From Thiosulfatihalobacter marinus (GTDB lineage: Bacteria > Pseudomonadota > Alphaproteobacteria > Rhodobacterales > Rhodobacteraceae), in NCBI RefSeq assembly GCF_016019955.1, contig NZ_JAECRZ010000005.1, positions 217,626 to 281,625 of the forward strand: 64,000 bases of DNA, in the 5' to 3' direction. The position numbers were made by a program, and so were the translations under genes. This document shows positions 52,036-60,667 of this stretch, in pieces. Within the stretch, counting starts at the first letter, position 1. Every line of letters starts with the position of its first letter. The notes beneath the pieces are model-generated. The model did no database searches. It was not told where the DNA came from and saw nothing but the letters and a program-made list of their open reading frames with translations.

Positions 52036-53046
52036 ATGACCAAAATCGCCATCAACGGGCTTGGCCGCATCGGCAAGCTGGCGCTTCGCAGTTTTTTCGA
52101 TCTTGGGATCGATGCCGAGATCGTGTTGCTGAATGACGGTCAGGGCGATCCCGAGCTTCATGCGCATTTGTTGGAATTCGACACGGTGCATGGGCGCTGG
52201 CGTGCGGATTTCGCCTTTGATGACACCAGCATTTCGGTGGATGGGCAGAAGATGCGGTTCACCTCGACCCGCGATCTGGCGGCGTTGCCCTTGCGGGAAC
52301 TGGGCGTGGATCTGGTGGTGGATTGCACCGGGGCGTTCAAGACCAATGCCCGGTTGCAGCCCTATTTCGACCAGGGGGTGAAGAAGGTGGTGGTGTCGGC
52401 CCCGGTCAAGGAGGCGGATGTGGCCAATATCGTTTATGGCGTGAACGACGATGTGTATGACCCGGAGGCGCACCGGGTGGTTACGGCGGCCTCCTGCACC
52501 ACCAATTGCATCGCCCCGGTGGTCAAGGTGATCAACGAGGCGCTGGGCATCGAGCAGGCGTCCTTCACGACGATCCATGATGTGACCAACACCCAGGTGA
52601 TTGCGGACCGGGTGCACAAGGATGCGCGCCGGGCACGTTCGGCGCTGAATTCGCTGATCCCGACAACCACCGGGTCGGCCAAGGCGATCATTCAGATATT
52701 CCCGGAACTGGAAGGACGGATCGACGGCCATGCGGTGCGGGTGCCGCTGTTGAATGCGTCGCTGACGGATATCGTGTTCGATGTGAGGCGCGATACCACG
52801 ACGCAGGAGGTGAACGCGTTGTTCGAAGTGGCGGCGCAGGGGCCGCTGGAGGGAATTCTGGGCTATGAAACGCGCCCGCTGGTGAGTTGTGATTTCACCA
52901 ATGACGACCGCTCGACCATCGTGGATGCGCTGTCGACGCGGGTGATCAACCGGCGCCATGTCAAGGTCTATGCCTGGTATGACAATGAATGGGGCTATGC
53001 TTGGCGGCTGGCCGATATCACCCGTATGGTTCTGGCCACTTTGTAG
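52036..53046 (+). CDS. ArsJ-associated glyceraldehyde-3-phosphate dehydrogenase
   Basis: A 336-aa NAD-dependent GAPDH. NGLGRIGKLALRSF is the cofactor loop, the active Cys lies in ASCTTNC (about residue 155), and YDNEWGYAWR is near the end. In ars operons with arsJ this enzyme uses arsenate in place of phosphate to form 1-arseno-3-phosphoglycerate, which ArsJ then exports. The start is the ATG at 52036, with AAAAGGA upstream. It is placed 13 nt after acr3 and 66 nt before arsJ, giving a dedicated arsenate route without ArsC. Confidence 0.93.
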   Translation: MTKIAINGLGRIGKLALRSFFDLGIDAEIVLLNDGQGDPELHAHLLEFDTVHGRWRADFAFDDTSISVDGQKMRFTSTRDLAALPLRELGVDLVVDCTGAFKTNARLQPYFDQGVKKVVVSAPVKEADVANIVYGVNDDVYDPEAHRVVTAASCTTNCIAPVVKVINEALGIEQASFTTIHDVTNTQVIADRVHKDARRARSALNSLIPTTTGSAKAIIQIFPELEGRIDGHAVRVPLLNASLTDIVFDVRRDTTTQEVNALFEVAAQGPLEGILGYETRPLVSCDFTNDDRSTIVDALSTRVINRRHVKVYAWYDNEWGYAWRLADITRMVLATL

Positions 53047-53112
53047 CCTATTGCGCGGCGACGGAATTTTCGAAGATTCCGCCCCGAATTCTTCAGGAAA
53101 AATTCGCACCCC

Positions 53113-54357
53113 ATGACCGATACCGCCAAGCCCGAGGGCCTTGCCGCCTATGCCACAGTGACCGCCGCCTACTGGGCTTTCATGCTCACGGACGGGGCGT
53201 TGCGGATGTTGGTTTTGCTGCATTTCCATGCGTTGGGGTTTTCGCCGGTGCAGCTGGCCTATCTGTTCGTGCTTTACGAGGTGATGGGGGTCGTCACCAA
53301 CCTGTCGGCGGGATGGGTGGCGGCGCGGTTCGGGCTGACCTTTACGCTTTATGCAGGGCTGGGGTTGCAGATCGTGGCGCTGGTGGCGCTGGCGCAGCTT
53401 GATCCGGCGTGGAGCCTGACCGGATCGGTGATTTTCGTGATGATCGTGCAGGGGCTGTCCGGCGTGGCCAAGGATCTGGCCAAGATGTCGGCCAAATCGG
53501 CGGTCAAGGTGCTGGCCCCGGAAGGCGCGGGCACATTGTTCAGGTGGGTCGCGGTGCTGACCGGGTCAAAGAACGCGGTCAAGGGGCTGGGCTTTTTGCT
53601 GGGGGCGGTGCTGTTGGCGGCCTGGGGGTTTGAGGCTTCGATCTGGGTGATGGCGGTGGTTCTGGCCGTCATCCTGGGGGGTGTTGTGATTTTCATGCCG
53701 GCCGGCCTGCCGCAGGGCAGGAAAACGGCCAGGTTCTCGCATGTCTTTTCCAAGGATCGCAACATCAACCGGCTGAGCCTTGCGCGCATGTTCCTGTTTG
53801 GCGCGCGCGACGTGTGGTTCGTGGTGGGCATCCCGATCTATTTCTACGCGGTCCTGTCGGATGGGAGCGAGGCGGGCAACCGGGCGGCGTTTTTCCTGAT
53901 CGGCAGTTTCATGGCCCTCTGGATCATTCTTTACGGTTTTGTGCAGGGCATCGCGCCTCGGCTGTTGAACGGCGCCGCCAGCACAACGGCGCAGATCGTG
54001 CGCAAGGCGGTGGTCTGGTGTGCGGCGCTGACGCTGATCCCGTTGGCATTGGCGGGGGCGGTCTGGCTGGAGCTGCCCTATCTGACCGCCATTGTGATCG
54101 TGGGGCTGCTGGTTTTCGGGTTTGTCTTTGCGGTGAATTCGTCGGTGCATTCCTATCTGATTCTGGCCTTTACATCGGGCGAACGGGTGACGATGGATGT
54201 GGGGTTCTACTATATGTCCAACGCCGCCGGACGGTTGGCCGGGACAGTTTTGTCGGGGCTGAGTTATCAGGTTGGTGGCTTGCCGCTGTGTCTGTTCACC
54301 GCGGCGCTCATGGCTGGCGCGTCTACCCTGGCGGCGAACCGGTTGCGCGCGGGATGA
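53113..54357 (+). CDS. arsJ: Organoarsenical efflux transporter ArsJ
   Basis: A 414-aa MFS transporter with 12 predicted helices, expected to export 1-arseno-3-phosphoglycerate. The start region AAYATVTAAYWAFMLTDGALR and the middle FSHVFSKDRNINRLSLARMF followed by LFGARDVWFVVG are characteristic of ArsJ. Pairing with gapdh upstream is diagnostic. It is the last recognised gene of the ars operon; no clear terminator follows. Confidence 0.93.
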   Translation: MTDTAKPEGLAAYATVTAAYWAFMLTDGALRMLVLLHFHALGFSPVQLAYLFVLYEVMGVVTNLSAGWVAARFGLTFTLYAGLGLQIVALVALAQLDPAWSLTGSVIFVMIVQGLSGVAKDLAKMSAKSAVKVLAPEGAGTLFRWVAVLTGSKNAVKGLGFLLGAVLLAAWGFEASIWVMAVVLAVILGGVVIFMPAGLPQGRKTARFSHVFSKDRNINRLSLARMFLFGARDVWFVVGIPIYFYAVLSDGSEAGNRAAFFLIGSFMALWIILYGFVQGIAPRLLNGAASTTAQIVRKAVVWCAALTLIPLALAGAVWLELPYLTAIVIVGLLVFGFVFAVNSSVHSYLILAFTSGERVTMDVGFYYMSNAAGRLAGTVLSGLSYQVGGLPLCLFTAALMAGASTLAANRLRAG

Positions 54358-54439
54358 CCGGGCCGAACGTGGCACAGGTGACTGTCCCGGAAGATGCGGG
54401 GGCGCGGCGGAGCGCAGCAGATTTCTGAATCGCGGTGAC

Positions 54440-54640
54440 ATGGCGGCCCGCGCGGTTCATGTGGTTCGTCAGGGGACACAGGCCCTGGCCAAAATGGCCC
54501 GATCCGGTGTCATTGGCGCGCGGCTGGCGCGGCCGATGTGGCTTGAGGCGGTTGAGCGCAAACCGGAGACCGACCGTCAGGTGCCAATGCATCTGTTTGA
54601 AAAGATCAATCAGATGTCTCCGGTGCCGGATGCCCATTGA
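54440..54640 (+). CDS. Small hypothetical protein upstream of lepA
   Basis: A 66-aa frame ([20 protein letters not shown] to PVPDAH) in the 315-nt gap between arsJ and lepA. Third codon positions are GC-rich as in neighbouring genes and the composition is protein-like (amphipathic, no repeats), but the ribosome-binding site is weak and no family is recognised. It ends 32 nt before lepA. Real or spurious cannot be decided here. Confidence 0.35.
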   Translation: MAARAVHVVRQGTQALAKMARSGVIGARLARPMWLEAVERKPETDRQVPMHLFEKINQMSPVPDAH

Positions 54641-54672
54641 CCAAACCCGCTTTTCACCGCATATGCGCTTGC

Positions 54673-56472
54673 ATGACAGAGCTCTCGAAAATCCGCAATT
54701 TCTCTATCGTCGCCCATATCGACCACGGGAAATCCACCCTTGCCGACCGTCTTATTCAAGAGACCGGGACGGTGCAGGATCGTGACATGAAGGAACAGCT
54801 GCTTGACAGCATGGATATCGAGCGCGAGCGGGGCATCACGATCAAGGCCAACACGGTGCGCATCGACTACAGGGCGGACGATGGGGAAACCTATGTGCTG
54901 AACCTGATCGACACACCCGGCCATGTGGATTTTGCCTATGAAGTGTCGCGTTCGATGCGCGCGGTCGAAGGCTCGCTTCTGGTGGTGGACTCGACCCAGG
55001 GGGTTGAGGCGCAGACATTGGCCAATGTTTATCAGGCGATTGATGCGGATCACGACATCGTGCCCGTGCTGAACAAGATCGACCTGCCCGCATCCGATTG
55101 CGATCGTGTCGCTGAACAGATCGAGGATGTGATCGGCATCGACGCGTCCGGCGCGATTCAGGTTTCGGCCAAGACGGGGCAGGGTATCCACGAAACGCTG
55201 GAGGCGATCGTGCGCGAGTTGCCTGCGCCCAAGGGGGAGCGGGATGCGCCGCTCAAGGCGATGCTGGTGGATAGCTGGTACGATGCCTATCTGGGCGTGA
55301 TCGTTTTGGTACGGATCATGGACGGCACGCTGAAAAAGGGGATGCGCGTCAAGTTCATGTCGAACGGCACGTTGCATCATGTGGACAGGATTGGCGTGTT
55401 CCGCCCGGCCATGCAGGTGATTGACGAACTGGGACCGGGCGAGATCGGGTTTCTCACCGCGTCGATCAAGCAAGTGCGCGATACCCGCGTCGGGGACACG
55501 ATCACCAATGACCGCAATGGTTGTGACAAGGCGCTGCCGGGCTTCAAGCCAGCGCAGCCCGTAGTGTTCTGTGGTCTGTTTCCGGTGGATTCGGCCGAGT
55601 TTGAAGACCTGCGCGATGCTATCGACAAGCTGGCGCTGAACGACGCGTCCTTCAGTTTTGAAATGGAAACCTCGGCGGCGCTGGGTTTTGGCTTTCGCTG
55701 CGGGTTTCTGGGCCTGCTGCACCTGGAAGTGATCCGTGACCGGATCGAGCGCGAGTATGATATCGAGCTGATCACAACCGCGCCAAGCGTGATCTATCAC
55801 GTCTACATGAAAGACGGCGAAAAGATCGAGCTGCACAACCCGGCCGACATGCCCGACATGTCCAAGGTGGATCACCTGGAAGAGCCGCGTATCAAGGCGA
55901 CGATTCTGGTGCCGGATGATTATCTGGGCGACGTTCTGAAGCTGTGTCAGGACCGTCGTGGCATCCAATTGGACCTGACCTATGCCGGCAGCCGCGCGAT
56001 GGTGGTCTATGACCTGCCGCTGAACGAAGTGGTGTTCGATTTCTATGACCGTCTGAAATCCGTGACCAAGGGCTATGCGTCGTTCGACTATCAGATGGAA
56101 GGCTATCGCGAAGATCATCTTGTGAAGATGTCGATCCTTGTGAATGACGAGCCAGTCGACGCGCTTTCGACCATGGTGCACCGCGACCGGGCCGAACAGC
56201 GCGGGCGGGCAATGTGCGAGAAGCTGAAAGACCTGATCCCGCGACATATGTTCAAGATACCGATCCAGGCGGCGATTGGCGGCAAGGTGATCGCGCGCGA
56301 GACACTGTCGGCGCTGCGCAAGGACGTGACGGCGAAGTGTTACGGCGGAGATGCCACGCGCAAACGCAAACTTCTGGACAAGCAGAAGGCCGGCAAGAAG
56401 AAGATGCGCCAGTTCGGCAAGGTGGATATCCCGCAGGAGGCGTTTATCTCTGCGCTGAAGATGGATTCCTGA
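54673..56472 (+). CDS. lepA: Elongation factor 4 (LepA)
   Basis: A 599-aa translational GTPase that back-translocates or remodels ribosomes, important under ionic stress. G1 is [10 protein letters not shown]3 is DTPGHVDF and G4 is NKIDLP; domains II-V follow, and the LepA-specific C-terminal domain has GGKVIARET...[20 protein letters not shown]. The ATG at 54673 gives the typical N-terminus [20 protein letters not shown]; the frame opens 12 codons earlier but without a family-like sequence. Confidence 0.97.
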   Translation: MTELSKIRNFSIVAHIDHGKSTLADRLIQETGTVQDRDMKEQLLDSMDIERERGITIKANTVRIDYRADDGETYVLNLIDTPGHVDFAYEVSRSMRAVEGSLLVVDSTQGVEAQTLANVYQAIDADHDIVPVLNKIDLPASDCDRVAEQIEDVIGIDASGAIQVSAKTGQGIHETLEAIVRELPAPKGERDAPLKAMLVDSWYDAYLGVIVLVRIMDGTLKKGMRVKFMSNGTLHHVDRIGVFRPAMQVIDELGPGEIGFLTASIKQVRDTRVGDTITNDRNGCDKALPGFKPAQPVVFCGLFPVDSAEFEDLRDAIDKLALNDASFSFEMETSAALGFGFRCGFLGLLHLEVIRDRIEREYDIELITTAPSVIYHVYMKDGEKIELHNPADMPDMSKVDHLEEPRIKATILVPDDYLGDVLKLCQDRRGIQLDLTYAGSRAMVVYDLPLNEVVFDFYDRLKSVTKGYASFDYQMEGYREDHLVKMSILVNDEPVDALSTMVHRDRAEQRGRAMCEKLKDLIPRHMFKIPIQAAIGGKVIARETLSALRKDVTAKCYGGDATRKRKLLDKQKAGKKKMRQFGKVDIPQEAFISALKMDS

Positions 56473-57270
56473 TTCGAAGGAAGGGTCGTGGCTTGCACTG
56501 CACCGCGCGGACCCGGCCTTGATCGCGTACCGGGGCAGGGATTTCGAGCGTTTGGCGGCTTTGGCAGGTTATCCTTGTGCAACCATCTTGCACCCTTATC
56601 GATTTTTGCCTTATCCACAAAAAATCCACACACTATTCCAATAACTTACCCCCAAGAAATATCATGGGGGCGCCAATTTTCCCTTGCCCGACTCACGCCG
56701 TTTCCCGCAGCCTTTCCCTAACGCAAGGGGTTCTTGTCGAACCTGGAGCGGGACGCGACGGTCTTTCGGGGTTGGAGCGGGGACGGGCGGAAACGTTTCG
56801 GAACCGCGATGAAGGCGCCGGGACGCTGGCCGAAATGCCCGGTATTTCTTGAGGCGTGTGCCGAAGGAGAGACCCGGAGGCGGGAAGGCGGCGAAAAAGC
56901 CATCGTGTGGGCCGGACGGTTCGGGGCAACCCGGAACGGACGGTAGGGGGGACCAGATGCATCGGCCCGGTGTCGGCGCGGACGGATCCCGCAAGCGACG
57001 GTCGCCGGACATGTGCCGGAGCACCGGAGCAAACCGAATGGGTGTTTCCGCAAGGAAGCTCGTTCATTGAAAGGTGTCAGGACAGTTGGCCGGAGATACG
57101 TCTGGTGGCCGGGTTCTGGCGCCTTTCTTTTCCATGCCCGGCGGGCGCTTGCGGGGCCACGCAGGTGGCGCGGCCAGCAAACCCGTGACAGGGATAAAGC
57201 AGGGGCTTTCCAAATCCATCTTTCCCGGCTTAACCTGCGCCCGAACGACGTACGCACAGGAGAAAGATAC
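56473..57270. other. 800-bp stretch without a confident gene
   Basis: No convincing protein, tRNA or known RNA is seen. 56580-56680 is strongly AT-rich against the background and holds two DnaA-box-like sites. 56735-56830 contains two similar GGAGCGGG(G)ACG segments about 30 bp apart, each followed by a TTTCGG motif, which might be a structured RNA. Short frames such as 56734-56946 lack a good start and protein-like composition. The last 40 bp hold the rhodanese ribosome-binding site AGGAGAAAG. Confidence 0.5.
56611..56630 (+). promoter_or_regulatory. Two tandem DnaA-box-like sites
   Basis: TTATCCACA (56611-56619) is a perfect DnaA box; AAATCCACA (56622-56630), 11 bp further on, differs at two positions. 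They lie in the AT-rich part of the lepA-rhodanese gap. Confidence 0.5.
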
Positions 57271-57663
57271 ATGCCCCTTACCGCAGCCAAGATGCTGGAG
57301 GCGGCACATGCCGTCGTGCCGAAAATCGCAACCGAGGATGCCCGGACCAAGATGGCCGAAGGCGCCCTGCTTCTGGACATTCGGGACGCGCCCGAGCTTC
57401 AGTTGAACGGCCGCGCGGAGGGCAGCCACCATATTCCGCGCGGAATGCTGGAGTTTCGTGCCGATCCGAACACCCCGTTTCACGACCCGGAACTGCGTTT
57501 TGACCGCCCGGTGATCCTGCATTGCGCCAGCGGCGGGCGGGCCGCTCTGGCGGGCAAGCTGCTAAAGGACATGGGCTATGAGGAAGTGTACAACCTGGGT
57601 GGGCTCAAGGACTGGGCCGAGGCGGGCGGTCCGGTGTCCGAACCGGTGGACCAGGGCATGTAG
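57271..57663 (+). CDS. Rhodanese-like sulfurtransferase
   Basis: A 130-aa single-domain rhodanese. The active-site loop is HCASGGRAALA with catalytic Cys (about residue 91), and LLDIRDAPELQLNGRAEGSHH is the CH2A-like motif. The ATG at 57271 follows AGGAGAAAG; the frame continues upstream but into gene-poor sequence. No signal peptide, so cytoplasmic sulfur transfer is likely; partner unknown. The loop CASGGR matches the sulfur-carrier rhodaneses rather than Cdc25 phosphatases. Confidence 0.92.
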   Translation: MPLTAAKMLEAAHAVVPKIATEDARTKMAEGALLLDIRDAPELQLNGRAEGSHHIPRGMLEFRADPNTPFHDPELRFDRPVILHCASGGRAALAGKLLKDMGYEEVYNLGGLKDWAEAGGPVSEPVDQGM

Positions 57664-57735
57664 CCGTGTCGGAGCGGCATGATTTGCGCGTGCCTGCAAG
57701 GTGCGCGCGGTCGCTGACCTGTGGCTCCGTGGCGT

Positions 57736-57809
57736 CAAGTTCCGGCTGGAAACTTGGTACGATGCCCAATAAACTTGTGCCCGAACCTTTTGCGACATAA
57801 GGGTTCGGG
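57736..57809 (+). promoter_or_regulatory. Two dyads upstream of the ACP gene
   Basis: CAAGTTCC/GGAAACTTG (57736-57743 and 57748-57756) and the perfect CCCGAACC/GGTTCGGG (57780-57787 and 57802-57809) lie 30-100 nt before the ACP start. Either may be an operator or leader hairpin for the ACP-KAS cassette. Confidence 0.45.
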
Positions 57810-57837
57810 AAATTGATCGAATGTTGGAAGGACCGAA

Positions 57838-58107
57838 ATGAGTACGGATCGCGGGACGCTGACCCAGGAGTTGCTGGACCTGGTTGCCGATGAAGGCATG
57901 GTGGAAGTGTCTGAAATAGCGCCGGAGAAGCGTCTGGAGGATCTGGATATTCAATCGGCCGATTTCGTCATGATTCTGATGGCGATTGAAGAGAAATACA
58001 ATGTCTACATTTCTGTGGACAATGAATTGAGTGATGTGGAAACCGTTCAGGACCTGCTGAACCTTGTGATCGGCAAGATCGAACAAGAGCAGGCAGCCCA
58101 GGCGTGA
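57838..58107 (+). CDS. Acyl carrier protein, divergent
   Basis: An 89-aa ACP-fold protein. The phosphopantetheine-site region reads LEDLDIQSADFVMILMAIEE, where the usual DSL is QSA; Ser (about residue 41) is kept, so it may still be a carrier. It is acidic and helical, as expected. GGAAGG precedes the ATG. Its stop overlaps the KAS start (GTGA), forming a dedicated ACP/KAS pair distinct from housekeeping fatty-acid synthesis. Confidence 0.85.
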   Translation: MSTDRGTLTQELLDLVADEGMVEVSEIAPEKRLEDLDIQSADFVMILMAIEEKYNVYISVDNELSDVETVQDLLNLVIGKIEQEQAAQA

Positions 58108-59312
58108 CCAAGGTTGTCATTACCGGCATGGGCGCCGTATCCGCCTGCGGGATCGGCGCCGAAGCGCTGATGCAAGCCACGCAGATCGGGCAGAGCGGCG
58201 TTCGCGGGGTGTTGTTCTCCGAGATCGAGAACCAGCGGGTAATGACGGCTGCGGCTTTGGAGCCCGGGATCAAGGAACAGATTAACACGGATCTGGGCCA
58301 TCGCATGCGCGAACCGGTGGCGAACTATGCGCTTGTGGCTGCACGCGAGGCCGTGGCGCAGGCTGGCCTGGGACCGGAAGACTTTGGCGACCGATGCGCC
58401 GTGTCGATCGGATCGGGCTTTGGCGGGGCGCAGACGGTGAACACGAACTATATCAAGTTCGGCGCCGAGGGCAGCATGCGGCTTGATCCCATGGCGGTGC
58501 CCAAGATCATGAACAATGCGGCGGCCAGTTGGGTGTCGATGGAGTTTGGGGCGACCGGGCCGGCCTATTGCCTGGCAACCGCCTGCTCGTCGGCCAGTCA
58601 GTCGATCGGGTTGGGGTACCATCTGGTGCGCTCTGGCGCGGTGGACCGTTGTCTGGCAGGGGGCGCCGAAGCCTGTCTGGAAGGCGGTGTGTTCCGCGTT
58701 TGGGAATTGCTGCGGGTGATGACAGCGGACAAGAACCGCCCGTTTTCCAAGGATCGCAATGGCATGACGCTGGGCGAAGGCGCGGGTGTTTTCGTTCTGG
58801 AAAGCGAAGAGAGCGCAAGGGCGCGCGGAGCGGAGATTCTGTGCGAACTGACGGGCTACGGTACCAACTCGGACGCCGGCGATCTGTTGCGGCCCAACCC
58901 GATGCGCGCCGCCGCCTGCATGTCTCTGGCGCTGGAGGACGCGGGGCTTGAGCCCTCGGATATCGGCTATGTGAATGCGCATGGCACCGGAACGGTTGCC
59001 AATGACGTGAACGAGGTAATTGCGCTGCGCGAGGTCTTTGGCGAGACCCTGCAAGGTGTGGAAGTATCGTCGACCAAGCCGGTGCATGGTCATGCGCTGG
59101 GGGCGGCCGGTGCCTTGGAACTGGTGGTATGTATCGGCGCCTTGCGGGAGCAGTCGGCGCCGCCGACGATCAATTTCAACGAGATTGATCCCAAGATCGG
59201 TCTGGACCCGGTCAGCAATTGCGCCCGCCCGCTGACGACAAGAGCCGTAATGTCGAACTCGCTGGCCTTTGGCGGTATCAACGCAACGCTGATCCTGAAG
59301 TCGCATGGCTGA
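58104..59312 (+). CDS. Beta-ketoacyl-ACP synthase (FabF-like)
   Basis: A 402-aa thiolase-fold condensing enzyme. The active Cys is in ATACSSASQS (about residue 157), the two His in NAHGTGT and STKPVHGHALGAAG, so the catalytic triad is complete. It uses a GTG start overlapping the ACP stop. With the ACP and a hotdog hydratase downstream it probably builds or elongates a special acyl or polyketide-like chain. It is more divergent than housekeeping FabF. Confidence 0.92.
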   Translation: MTKVVITGMGAVSACGIGAEALMQATQIGQSGVRGVLFSEIENQRVMTAAALEPGIKEQINTDLGHRMREPVANYALVAAREAVAQAGLGPEDFGDRCAVSIGSGFGGAQTVNTNYIKFGAEGSMRLDPMAVPKIMNNAAASWVSMEFGATGPAYCLATACSSASQSIGLGYHLVRSGAVDRCLAGGAEACLEGGVFRVWELLRVMTADKNRPFSKDRNGMTLGEGAGVFVLESEESARARGAEILCELTGYGTNSDAGDLLRPNPMRAAACMSLALEDAGLEPSDIGYVNAHGTGTVANDVNEVIALREVFGETLQGVEVSSTKPVHGHALGAAGALELVVCIGALREQSAPPTINFNEIDPKIGLDPVSNCARPLTTRAVMSNSLAFGGINATLILKSHG

Positions 59313-60105
59313 CACCGACTTGGGTGTTGTGCTGCCTGGCGTCGCCCTGACCGATGCGGCGACCTGCGCCCGGCTTGGCGCTGTTCTGGCGCAGTTTGCG
59401 GGGGTGGCGGAAATGCCCGCCGAGCCGTTGATCGCGCCGGCCATGTTGCTGGGCCGACCCCAGATCGCCGCCGCGACACGGGCCATGACGCCGCCGGACG
59501 GCATGGGGGTGGTCCATGAATCGCAGATGTTTCGCCGTGCCGATCCATTGCAAATGGCGGGCGTGGCCGATGTGACGATCCGGGCCCGGATCCGCCCGCC
59601 CTCTGTGGTGTTTGATTTCGAATTGGGTGCCGGGGCGCAGGCGCAGATGCAGACCCGGCTGCGGTTTGTCACACCACAGGAGATGGCGGCGCTGCGCGGG
59701 ACGCGTTTTTCGGACCGGTTCACGACCGGCGACACAGTATGGCGCGCGTCCATGCCCATCACGGCGCAGGCGGTCGCACAGTATCTGGCGCTGTCCCATG
59801 ATCCCAATCCGATCCACACCAGTGATGGGGCGGCGCGCGCTGTCGGCCTGTCGGGTGCGGTGGTGCCGGGCATGATGCTTTGCGGTCTGGCCGAAGCGGT
59901 CTTGTGCGACGTTCATCCCGGGCGCTGGGTGCGTGAAATGAAAACCCGGTTCATGGCCGCGGTTCCGGTGGGGCAGGCGGTGCGGTTGGCCATTGTGCCA
60001 AGGCAGCGTGACGCGGATGGCGCCCTTGTCATGGCACGGATTTTCGCGGTGATGCCGGGCGACGTGATCGCCGCCATCATGGATGTCCGGACCGAGGGTG
60101 GCTGA
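59305..60105 (+). CDS. MaoC-like double-hotdog dehydratase
   Basis: A 266-aa protein with two hotdog-like halves. The C-terminal half carries the hydratase-2 motif YLALSHDPNPIHTSDGAAR and LSGAVVPGMMLCGL; the N-terminal half lacks a clear active site. It overlaps the KAS gene by 8 nt. It would perform the dehydration/hydration step for the ACP-bound chain. No ketoreductase or enoyl reductase is in the cassette. Confidence 0.82.
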   Translation: MADTDLGVVLPGVALTDAATCARLGAVLAQFAGVAEMPAEPLIAPAMLLGRPQIAAATRAMTPPDGMGVVHESQMFRRADPLQMAGVADVTIRARIRPPSVVFDFELGAGAQAQMQTRLRFVTPQEMAALRGTRFSDRFTTGDTVWRASMPITAQAVAQYLALSHDPNPIHTSDGAARAVGLSGAVVPGMMLCGLAEAVLCDVHPGRWVREMKTRFMAAVPVGQAVRLAIVPRQRDADGALVMARIFAVMPGDVIAAIMDVRTEGG

Positions 60106-60111
60106 GGCCGC

Positions 60112-60489
60112 TCAGGCGACCCAGACCCAGACCATGGCGATATATGTCAGCTGATGCAGCGCCTGATCCGTGCCCATCGCATACCAGTATAATGGCTGCT
60201 CGGGGGTAAGTTTCTTGTCCACGGAATAGCGGGCCTTGCCCCAATCGATGTGGAAGTGAACGATGAATTCCGCCACGACGATCCAGAAAATGAACAACAG
60301 TGATGTGCCGAACAGGGCAAAGCAGATCGCGGTCAGGAAGACATGAATACCCGCGTGCATGGCGCGCCCCATGTGCCAGTATTTTTCGCGCCCCTGGATC
60401 ATCTTGGCGTTCTGTAGAAAGAAATCGGCCACCAGATGCTTGATCTGCAATGCCGCGAAAAGCAGCAAGATAGTGGTGTACTGGATCAT
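60112..60489 (-). CDS. DUF3307 membrane protein
   Basis: A 125-aa polytopic protein of the DUF3307 family. The family motif KHLVADFFLQ is at residues 17-26; three to four helices follow, and HFHIDWGKARY is conserved. Function unknown. It is convergent with the hotdog gene and divergent from the pseudo-ABC gene (178 nt between the starts). In other bacteria DUF3307 proteins are small integral membrane proteins with no assigned role. Confidence 0.85.
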   Translation of the reverse strand: MIQYTTILLLFAALQIKHLVADFFLQNAKMIQGREKYWHMGRAMHAGIHVFLTAICFALFGTSLLFIFWIVVAEFIVHFHIDWGKARYSVDKKLTPEQPLYWYAMGTDQALHQLTYIAMVWVWVA

Positions 60490-60667
60490 GGGCCGCGGCC
60501 TTTTCCTACTCCTGTCGGAGTCAGCCTAGCGCCAGTCGGTGACAATCGCAAACCCGCGCTTGGGCCGCCGACAAGAAAGCGTTTGTGTTGGGCGGTGTTA
60601 CCTTGCTAGCATCCGGAAACGACGGACAGGAAGCAGGCCGCGTGATGGCGGCTGGGGAGTTCAAGGC

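Noticed and set aside
56580..56680. Replication origin
   Set aside because: Only one perfect and one weak DnaA box; no dnaA, hemE, parAB or gidA beside it.
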